A stretch of 64,000 bases of DNA. It comes from Paenibacillus guangzhouensis (GTDB lineage: Bacteria; Bacillota; Bacilli; Paenibacillales; Paenibacillaceae). The position numbers and the translations under genes were made by a program. Positions 19,209 to 26,271 of the stretch are shown in pieces (the first letter of the stretch is position 1; each line of letters opens with the position of its first letter). The notes under the pieces were generated by a model, which saw nothing but the letters and a program-made list of their open reading frames with translations, was not told the origin of the DNA and ran no database searches. The stretch lies in NCBI RefSeq assembly GCF_009363075.1, contig NZ_CP045293.1:2852001-2916000 (forward strand), read 5' to 3'.

Positions 19209-20977
19209 GATATCACCTGCTTTCCTAATGCAATCGCTTCGAGCTCGGCGCGATCCGCATATTGAATATCATAAACATCACGGTATGGACCCGGTTTGGC
19301 AATCAATTCGTCATGGCCGCCACGTTGCACAACCTCACCTTGATCTAAGACGAGAATCTCATTCGCATGCCGCAACGAGGAGATCCGATGCGCGATAATA
19401 AATGTCGTTCTGCCTTTCATTACTTCTCGGAACCCAGCTTGAATCTCATGTTCGGTCTCCATATCCACGGCGCTCGTGGCATCATCCAGGATCAAGATCT
19501 TAGGATTGATCAAGATAGCCCTTGCAATCGCAATCCGCTGCTTCTGTCCACCGGATAGACCCATACCCCGTTCGCCGACAACCGTGTCATAACCTTCGGG
19601 TAACTCGCTAATGAAATCATGCGCTTTCGCAAGTCTAGCAGCACGCTCGATTTGTTCGTCGGTCACGTCACGCAATCCGTATGCGATATTGCTGCGGATA
19701 GTCGCTGAGAACAGGAACGTCTCTTGGAATACCGTAGCAATCTGACTGCGCAAGCTCTGAATGTCCAGATCGCGCACATCGACGCCGTCCAGCGTTACGC
19801 GTCCTTCTTGGACATCATAAGCTCGCATGATAAGGGAGATGATCGTCGATTTCCCTGCGCCTGTACCGCCGAGAAGCCCGATGATTTTGCCTGGAGCCGC
19901 ATCAAGCGAAATATTGTGCACCGCATGAGGAGCGTTCCCGTAGCCGAAGGAAACGTTCTCAAATCGAACATGACCTTTCACTTGATCGGGATGCAAGACA
20001 ATCGCATCTTTACGATTCTCGACATCCACCGCATGATCGAGCAATTCAAGAATCCGCTCACCGGAAGCTTTGGATTGCGTGTAGTTGTTGATGTGATAGC
20101 CAATTCCCCACATAGGTCCGATAATGTACCAGATCATACTGAAGAATGCGACGAGTTCCCCAAGAGTTAAATTCTTCTCAATAACCTGTACGCCGCCGTA
20201 CCCCAACAGGATCACAACGCTCATACATGCGAGAATTTCCATCACCGGGAAGTAAGTTCCCCAGAGCATTGCGGTGCGAATTTGATTCGCTTTGTAGAGT
20301 TCATTCTTCGTGCCAAATTTATCAACTTCATGGGCCTCACGTGCGAACGATTTGACCGTCCGAACACCTGTAATATTTTCTTGCACCGCCGTCGTCAGCT
20401 GGCTCATCGCTTGACGCATTTCGCGGAATGCTGGATGAATCTTCTTCTCGAACCGAATGGCTGTGTAGACCAGCAATGGAATACAGACCATCGTGATCAA
20501 CGTCAGCTGCCAATTAATCGACACCATCATGATCGTACCGAACAAGACCATCAAGATCATGTTCAGAATCTGCGCAAATCCAAAACCTATGAAGTTCCGC
20601 AGTGCTTCTAGATCGGCGGTTAGACGCGACATCAAGTCCCCAGTCTTCGCCGTGTTATAGTACTGGTAAGATAAATACTGCAGCTTCTCGTAGCATGCAT
20701 TTCGGATGGAATAAGCAACCCGGTTGCCTAGTCTTCCCCCGAAGAAACCGTGTAGAAATTGCAAGCAGCCTTTGATGCTCACGACCACAAGTACGGTTAG
20801 GGATAGCGGTAACACAATGCCGTAGTTCTCTTTCCCGATCACGTCATCAATCATGATCCGCAGTAAGTTCGGGTACACCAGACCCAGCGCCGTTGCAACA
20901 ACCAAGCAAAGAATCGATAACCCGAGAAAACGTCTTTCCGGCCAGTAAAAAGTTTTAAGTCTCCTGAAAACGTCCAT
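19205..20977 (-). CDS. Heterodimeric ABC exporter, subunit with degenerate Walker B
   Basis: A 590-residue half-transporter with six membrane segments and an ATPase domain, first gene of the pair. Walker A (GGTGAGKST) and the signature (LSGGQKQR) are canonical, but Walker B reads ILILDDATSAVD: the catalytic Glu is replaced by Asp. Together with the altered signature of the partner this puts both defects in the same composite site, the known asymmetry of BmrCD, TM287/288 and similar exporters. The ATG follows an AAGGAGAG site. Upstream is about 260 bases without a gene. The pair forms a two-gene operon ended by the hairpin at 17.3 kb. Confidence 0.93.
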   Translation of the reverse strand: MDVFRRLKTFYWPERRFLGLSILCLVVATALGLVYPNLLRIMIDDVIGKENYGIVLPLSLTVLVVVSIKGCLQFLHGFFGGRLGNRVAYSIRNACYEKLQYLSYQYYNTAKTGDLMSRLTADLEALRNFIGFGFAQILNMILMVLFGTIMMVSINWQLTLITMVCIPLLVYTAIRFEKKIHPAFREMRQAMSQLTTAVQENITGVRTVKSFAREAHEVDKFGTKNELYKANQIRTAMLWGTYFPVMEILACMSVVILLGYGGVQVIEKNLTLGELVAFFSMIWYIIGPMWGIGYHINNYTQSKASGERILELLDHAVDVENRKDAIVLHPDQVKGHVRFENVSFGYGNAPHAVHNISLDAAPGKIIGLLGGTGAGKSTIISLIMRAYDVQEGRVTLDGVDVRDLDIQSLRSQIATVFQETFLFSATIRSNIAYGLRDVTDEQIERAARLAKAHDFISELPEGYDTVVGERGMGLSGGQKQRIAIARAILINPKILILDDATSAVDMETEHEIQAGFREVMKGRTTFIIAHRISSLRHANEILVLDQGEVVQRGGHDELIAKPGPYRDVYDIQYADRAELEAIALGKQVIS

Positions 20978-21171
20978 TCTCTCTCTCCTTTTTTTCGTTA
21001 AAACTTTTTTAACTTCATGCAGTTTAACATCATGCTCAGATCACTTCAAAGAGCATCTGAGGTCATTTAATCCCTGTAACTAGATTGTGAAGGCGAATTA
21101 AGGAACAAATGTACGATGTTCTTTTAAATCATCCAAATACATCGCTTTCTTTGGCACATTCAATTCATAAA

Positions 21172-21212
21172 AACACAAAACCCCGCACAAATACACGATT
21201 TGTACGAGGCTT
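21172..21212 (-). terminator. Terminator of the dynamin gene
   Basis: On the minus strand, arms CCTCGTACAAAT and ATTTGTGCGGGG (21181-21209, one G-T pair) are followed by a T-rich tract, about 30 bases after the stop. Confidence 0.8.
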
Positions 21213-21239
21213 TGATATTTTGAAAATTGGGTTAAAAAA

Positions 21240-24200
21240 TCATTTGGCCGTTCGAAGCGCATGGATCAGCACTTCCAGGCTATCGATGTCCGTCTGCTGT
21301 ACGAGCGAGTTTCGAATCCCTTCGCATTGCTCTGCTGCCGCAGCCTGTATTTGCTCTGCATAATGCTGTAGGACTTGCTCGGAGTATGCAGTGTAATGCA
21401 TAACGAATCCCTGTTCATGTTCATGAACCGCGGCTTGAATTGGATCGACATACGCCGATTCGATCACTTGACGGAGTCGCGCCTTACCTTCCCCTTCGAA
21501 GAAGGATTTCGGATTCTTGAAGATCGACCACAACTCACGGAAATCCACATTCGGCGACGGCAAGTTCTCCTTCACCGCAGGCGGCGTGCTCTGTGAAGCC
21601 TGCAACGCGCCAGACTCAAAAGCTGGAAGTACAGACTGTATTTCCTGAACCGTCTGCTCCGCATGGCGTGCAGCCAATTTGAGCACGGCTTGCTCCAGCC
21701 GGAGCGTCGTCGCCAGCAGCTCCTGCGATAGCTCGAGCGCAATTAACCGATGGATCTCAAGAATGCAGCTCTTCAGGGCGAGCTTCAGATCCTGACTATC
21801 ACTCCGCAGCGTGGCTGGGTTAAAAGCATAATTAAACAAATCACTAAATCGGTACCGGATCCGCTGCTTCACGTAATAAAGCAGCTCTTGCGCCTCTTTC
21901 GACAGCAGCGGTGCGTCTACTGCCGCTTGGCGCAGCAGCGCTTCGCAATATTGGCCCGCTTGCTGTTCATTCTGTTCGAGTTGTACGAGCTGCCGCTGCT
22001 TCTCTTGTTCATCCGCCTGCGCGGCCTCCATCCATTGGCGAATCATCCGCTCTGCGCGGACGAGATCCTGTTCACCCGATTGGATCGCCATCTGTCCTAA
22101 CTCTTCGATCGTAAATCGAATGAATTCCTGCTCGAAGGCAGGAAGACCTGATGCTTCATACGCCGCTGCATCGCTGTTCAATTTCGCGTCAAGTGCATGA
22201 AGGCTGGAGACCGGATACAGTCTTGGGAATCGAATGCCATATTCCAAAAGTTGGTTCTCAACGTATGTCAGCACGCCTTGAAGCTCGTCTTCGGAGCCTG
22301 CCAAATCCGCTGCATTGACAATAAAAAACATTTTATCAAGTTCAAAGGCATCTTTTACCCGTCCAAGCTGCTGGAGGAACTGCCGATCCGCTTGGGAGAA
22401 TGCATGATTATAATAGGTAACAAAAAGAATCGCATCCGCGTTCTTTATATAATTAAACGACACCCCTGTATGCCGCGCATTGATTGAGTCCGCACCCGGC
22501 GTATCCACTAAGACGATCCCTTGATCGGTTAATGGGCAGCTGTAGTGGAGATGAATCACGCTCACGAAACAAGATTTGTCTTCCTCGGCAACATAAGCCC
22601 GGTAGCGCGGGAGATCCGCTTGGAAACTCGAACCAAGCAGCGATTCGGATGCAACCCACCCCTTGGCGACTGCCTTTAGGAAGCTGTAATGCGGCCGACC
22701 TGCCGGTTGAACTTGTTCCGGCTTCAAGCTGCGGATGGTGTCCAGCAGCTTACCTTCGGACGGCATCTCAAGTCCAAGCATCGATAACGAGAAGGCGATG
22801 TCTTCGAGCATCGCTTCCCGACTCTTCATGATGATCTCCGCCGTTCCGTGCGGAAAGTCTTCGGTCGGCGCCATCAACTGATTGATGGCGGCTGTCGTCG
22901 GGTTCGGCGATACCGGCAGCACGTCCTCGCCAATGAGCGCATTGGCGAAGGAGGACTTCCCGGCACTGAACGCGCCGAACAAGGCAATGGTGAAGCGGCT
23001 GTCGTCCAGCCGCTCCGCTTTGCGCGCAAGCCCTGCCCCGAGCGATTTCATCGCGGGGTAGGGCGCGAGCAGCGCCTGCGCGCTGCGCAGCCGCGCGGCC
23101 GCCTGGCGCGCGTGCTCGCGTGCGCGGGCCGCGGCGCTTGCTGCAGGCGCTGCGGGCGCGCCCTGCGCCGCTGTGGCGCGCTGCGCGGCTGGCGCTGGCG
23201 CGGCGGCGCCCGGCGCAGCAGCGGCTGCGTCCGCGCTGCCCGCGCTTGCGCGCACAGGCGCCTGCGCCACATCCGGCAGCATGCCGGATGCGGCAGCGCC
23301 CTGCGACGCCGCGAGCGCCCGCATGCGCTCCGCGTGCGCACGCTCGCTGTGCTCGAGGCTGCGCAACTCTGCGAGCGCAGCCGAACGGGCGAGCAGCTGC
23401 GCGTGCTGCTCGCGTACAGCCGCAGCCTGCGCCTCAAGACCACGGCGCAGCTGCTCGAGCAGATCTTCCGCAATCGCTAGCGCTTGTTTGCGATAGAGCG
23501 CCTTCGCGTCAGCGCTAATCTGTTTCGAATAATTCATCGTATATTCATTCGTGAACGAGGCGCCCTCGCTGACGCGGGCTGCTAACCAGGCTGGCGTCAC
23601 TGCCCCTGACACCTCGGCGAACGTCGATGACCATGCCGCCTCCGGCACGCTTGCGCGCTCCGACAATTTCCGCAACAAATCCCCGACATGCCAATCGACA
23701 TGCGCACGTACTTGCTCTATGAAATGATCATAGAGTGCCGTTAACCGACGCGCTTGCTCTTCTTGGGTCTTCCCTGCCGTAAACAGGAACCCGACCTTGA
23801 ATCCGGGTTTTCGACTCTGTAGATACGTATCCGCCAGATCACGTGTCTCCGCAGGAATAATATTCGCTTGGTCCAGGAGGCGATTCAGTTCCTCTCTAAA
23901 CTGAGCTTGAATACGATCTCCCTCGCTCGCCAGCCGCTTCTCTTCAGCTTCTAGCGCCGCGAGCTCTTCAGCAAGCCGAGATGCTTGTTCCTGACCGCCC
24001 ATCCGATCCATGAGCTCCTGCTTCTTCGGTTCCAATAACGTAGCATATTGCCGCAAATGCGCTTCGACCACCTGCGCCGCCGAACCGACAACACTGTGTT
24101 CTCTTAGCACTGTCTGACGGGTCATCAAAGCTCCCATCAACCAATTCAGCTTCTCCCATTCATCTTGCGGATGATCCGGATGCTTGAGAGACAGGTAGAG

Positions 24201-24914
24201 GATGCCAGCCGGCTTGATGTTCCATGCCGCAAAAGCTTGCTCTACCCCGGCACGATAGTTCTCGAAGGACAACTCCCGCTCACGGTGCTTGTCAATTTGA
24301 TTCACAATGAGATAGATCGGTTTGCCCCAATCAGCTAATTGCTTGGCAAATGTAAAATTAATCTCGGATTGAACATGATTGTAATCCATGACGTAGAACA
24401 CGACGTCAGCCAGATGCAATGCCGATTCCGTTGACATCCGGTGCGCATCATCCGTCGAATCCACGCCTGGGGTGTCAAGCAGTGTCCCATGCTCGCCAAG
24501 AATTGCAATATGGTCATAGAGATCAACCGATTCAAAATCTACACCATTCACACAATACGCTTCCAGATCATGAAGCGGTACCGAGATTTTCTCTCGTACA
24601 GCACCTGGCTCCGCTAGCATCTTCGTAATGATGGCTTGCGGCTGGCCATTATGAATCCGCACCAGATTGGCGCTTGTCGGGATCGGACTCGAAGGTAGAA
24701 TACGTTTCCCGCAGATTCGGTTAATCAGACTCGATTTTCCAGCTGAGAAATGTCCACAGAACGCAATCGTAAATTGATCTTGTTCCCACTTCTCGATCAG
24801 GTCTTTCATTTTTCCTGCATGAACCTCATCGCCCGCTTCCGCTAGCTGCGCTGCGAGCGGCTCTAGACTTAACTTGCAACCATTTTGTAGATCGTTCGTA
24901 GTAAGTACACGCAT
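21240..24914 (-). CDS. dynA: Two-module bacterial dynamin-like GTPase
   Basis: A 1224-residue protein with two complete dynamin GTPase modules in one chain, the architecture of Bacillus DynA (YpbR), which binds and fuses membranes and helps protect against phage and membrane-pore stress. Module 1 has the P-loop GHFSAGKSS (about 54-62) and DTPGVDSTDD; module 2 has GAFSAGKSS (about 650) and DTPGADSIN (about 806). Long helical stalk regions follow each. The ATG at 24914 has a GGGGAGAA site, better than the in-frame ATG 39 bases upstream. A linker at about residues 478-625 is strongly Ala-rich and coded by very GC-rich DNA, unlike the rest. A terminator-like hairpin lies directly upstream. Confidence 0.92.
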   Translation of the reverse strand: MRVLTTNDLQNGCKLSLEPLAAQLAEAGDEVHAGKMKDLIEKWEQDQFTIAFCGHFSAGKSSLINRICGKRILPSSPIPTSANLVRIHNGQPQAIITKMLAEPGAVREKISVPLHDLEAYCVNGVDFESVDLYDHIAILGEHGTLLDTPGVDSTDDAHRMSTESALHLADVVFYVMDYNHVQSEINFTFAKQLADWGKPIYLIVNQIDKHRERELSFENYRAGVEQAFAAWNIKPAGILYLSLKHPDHPQDEWEKLNWLMGALMTRQTVLREHSVVGSAAQVVEAHLRQYATLLEPKKQELMDRMGGQEQASRLAEELAALEAEEKRLASEGDRIQAQFREELNRLLDQANIIPAETRDLADTYLQSRKPGFKVGFLFTAGKTQEEQARRLTALYDHFIEQVRAHVDWHVGDLLRKLSERASVPEAAWSSTFAEVSGAVTPAWLAARVSEGASFTNEYTMNYSKQISADAKALYRKQALAIAEDLLEQLRRGLEAQAAAVREQHAQLLARSAALAELRSLEHSERAHAERMRALAASQGAAASGMLPDVAQAPVRASAGSADAAAAAPGAAAPAPAAQRATAAQGAPAAPAASAAARAREHARQAAARLRSAQALLAPYPAMKSLGAGLARKAERLDDSRFTIALFGAFSAGKSSFANALIGEDVLPVSPNPTTAAINQLMAPTEDFPHGTAEIIMKSREAMLEDIAFSLSMLGLEMPSEGKLLDTIRSLKPEQVQPAGRPHYSFLKAVAKGWVASESLLGSSFQADLPRYRAYVAEEDKSCFVSVIHLHYSCPLTDQGIVLVDTPGADSINARHTGVSFNYIKNADAILFVTYYNHAFSQADRQFLQQLGRVKDAFELDKMFFIVNAADLAGSEDELQGVLTYVENQLLEYGIRFPRLYPVSSLHALDAKLNSDAAAYEASGLPAFEQEFIRFTIEELGQMAIQSGEQDLVRAERMIRQWMEAAQADEQEKQRQLVQLEQNEQQAGQYCEALLRQAAVDAPLLSKEAQELLYYVKQRIRYRFSDLFNYAFNPATLRSDSQDLKLALKSCILEIHRLIALELSQELLATTLRLEQAVLKLAARHAEQTVQEIQSVLPAFESGALQASQSTPPAVKENLPSPNVDFRELWSIFKNPKSFFEGEGKARLRQVIESAYVDPIQAAVHEHEQGFVMHYTAYSEQVLQHYAEQIQAAAAEQCEGIRNSLVQQTDIDSLEVLIHALRTAK

Positions 24915-24930
24915 CGCTATTCTCCCCGAC

Positions 24931-24994
24931 AAAAAAATAAAACCGAATCTCACGGCATTTAGGTTTCCCTGAATTTTCCGTAAGATTTCGGTTT
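24931..24994 (-). terminator. Terminator-like hairpin directly before dynA
   Basis: On the minus strand the arms AAACCGAAATCT and AGATTCGGTTT plus ACGG/CCGT (24940-24994) form a long stem followed by TTTTATTTTTTT. It begins at the base after the stop codon of the 90-residue gene, and its T-run ends about 4 bases before the dynA ribosome binding site. Confidence 0.85.
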
Positions 24995-25267
24995 CTAGTG
25001 TACCATATTTTGTTCTTCTGGAATAAAGATTTCAAAAACTTTTCCATGTTGTAGGATCGTAATATTGCCTGCTTTCACTTTCATCACGACAACTTCAGGC
25101 TTAGCTTTCATTTTCTCCAGATAATGTTCAGGAACGCTTCCCGAATCGCTCACCGTTACGCCTTCGATTTCTGTCTCTTCGTTTTCTTTCAAATTTGTAC
25201 CCATTACGGTCTCATAGATGTCAGAGAACAATTCGAAATTGTCCGTGTACACTGAGATGCATTTCAT
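24995..25267 (-). CDS. Unknown 90-residue protein
   Basis: I do not recognise this protein. It is acidic, has no signal peptide or membrane segment and reads as a mixed alpha/beta domain: an N-terminal MKCISVYTDNFELFSDIYE half and a C-terminal strand-rich half (VVVMKVKAGNITILQHGKVFEIFI). No cysteine pair or nucleotide motif is visible. It lies between nth, whose stop is 31 bases upstream on the same strand, and dynA, and could be transcribed with nth. Its stop codon touches a strong terminator hairpin, so it is probably the last gene of its unit. It may be a small regulatory or structural protein conserved in Paenibacillus, but that is a guess. Confidence 0.65.
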   Translation of the reverse strand: MKCISVYTDNFELFSDIYETVMGTNLKENEETEIEGVTVSDSGSVPEHYLEKMKAKPEVVVMKVKAGNITILQHGKVFEIFIPEEQNMVH

Positions 25268-25298
25268 GTCATTTCATCCTCTTCTTTGTTAGATTGCT

Positions 25299-25964
25299 TT
25301 AATCCTTATCTTTCCTTACTTGGATAGGTTTCATACGTTTTTTACCTTCACGGCAAATGCTGAGTAACGGACAACTTTCACATTTCGGGTTCTGCGCTTT
25401 GCAGTGATATCGACCGAAAAATATGAGTCTATGATGCGTTAACGTCCATTCTTCCTCCGGTACGCGGCGCATCAATTTTTTCTCCACTTCAAGCACGGAA
25501 TCCTTCCAATTCGCAAGACCAAGTCGTTTGGATACACGTTCAACATGTGTATCCACAGCGATCGCCGGAACATCAAAAGCGTTCGACATGACGACATTCG
25601 CTGTCTTTCGACCCACACCTGGGAGCTCCACAAGCTTCTCATGCGCTTTGGGCACTTCGCCATTATAACGCTCTAGTAGCATCATGCACAAGTGTTGAAT
25701 GTGTTTTGCTTTACTCCGAAATAATCCAATCCGGCGAATATCTTGCTCTAATTCTTCAATAGGCACCGCGATATAGTCCTCAGGCTTCTTATATTTCTGG
25801 AACAAATTCACAGTTACCTTATTCACCGTCTCATCCGTACACTGCGCTGACAGCAGTACGGCGATTACGAGTTCGAACGGATTTGAATGATTCAATTCAC
25901 AATGCGCATCAGGGAACATTTCACCAATGGTATCCAGTATATGCCTCACGGTCGCGTTATTCAT
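25299..25964 (-). CDS. nth: Endonuclease III
   Basis: A DNA glycosylase and AP lyase that removes oxidised pyrimidines in base-excision repair. The 221-residue protein has the helix-hairpin-helix LPGVGRKTANVV (about 113-124) with the catalytic Lys, the catalytic Asp in AVDTHVERVSKRLG, and the C-terminal 4Fe-4S cluster motif C-x6-C-x2-C-x5-C (about 190-206). In Bacillus subtilis nth follows asnS and dnaD; here asnS-dnaD lie 36 kb away in this window, so the gene order is rearranged. Clear assignment. Confidence 0.96.
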   Translation of the reverse strand: MNNATVRHILDTIGEMFPDAHCELNHSNPFELVIAVLLSAQCTDETVNKVTVNLFQKYKKPEDYIAVPIEELEQDIRRIGLFRSKAKHIQHLCMMLLERYNGEVPKAHEKLVELPGVGRKTANVVMSNAFDVPAIAVDTHVERVSKRLGLANWKDSVLEVEKKLMRRVPEEEWTLTHHRLIFFGRYHCKAQNPKCESCPLLSICREGKKRMKPIQVRKDKD

Positions 25965-25990
25965 CCCTCATTCATCCCTTCTCATTGAAC

Positions 25991-26030
25991 ATAAAACCGC
26001 CTTGACGCGGGGCTACCACATCAAGACGGT
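25991..26030 (-). terminator. Terminator downstream of the SLH gene
   Basis: Arms ACCGTCTTGA and TCAAGGCGGT (one G-T pair) at 25996-26030 on the minus strand, followed by TTTTATG. It would end leftward transcripts from the SLH gene after they cross the interspersed repeat. Confidence 0.7.
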
Positions 26031-26051
26031 CATACAGATGCAGCCTAAGGT

Positions 26052-26260
26052 AATTTAAAAAGACCTCTTTTGATCTCGAAGCATTACATACAGCCAAATC
26101 GACATCGAATCTTGATTTCACCCTCGAAATCCGGTACTCATGTAGGTTTCTCCTACACTCTGTTCCTCTAAAAGTTTTTCGAAGAAAAACTCGCTACGGA
26201 AGCATACACCCTTCAGCTTCAATCAACCTTCTCGAACCTGAAAAGTTGTCTTTTTAAATT
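26052..26260 (+). repeat. Hairpin-rich interspersed repeat, copy A
   Basis: The element is bounded by a perfect 13-base inverted repeat, AATTTAAAAAGAC at 26052-26064 and its complement at 26248-26260. Inside, bases 26098-26114 match copy B (reverse complement of 51278-51294) in 17 of 17 positions, and the 36 bases ending at 26206 match copy B in 35 of 36. Compared with copy B it lacks about 37 bases after position 26121 and most of the outer hairpins. It carries no reading frame of note. It lies in the 3' untranslated region of the SLH gene. Confidence 0.8.
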
Positions 26261-26271
26261 TGATTAAATTC

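Noticed and set aside
22848-23480. Long open frames on the opposite strand and in other phases across the GC-rich linker of dynA
   Set aside because: High GC removes stop codons in all phases. The products are Arg/Ala-rich with no motif, and the region is explained by the dynamin gene.
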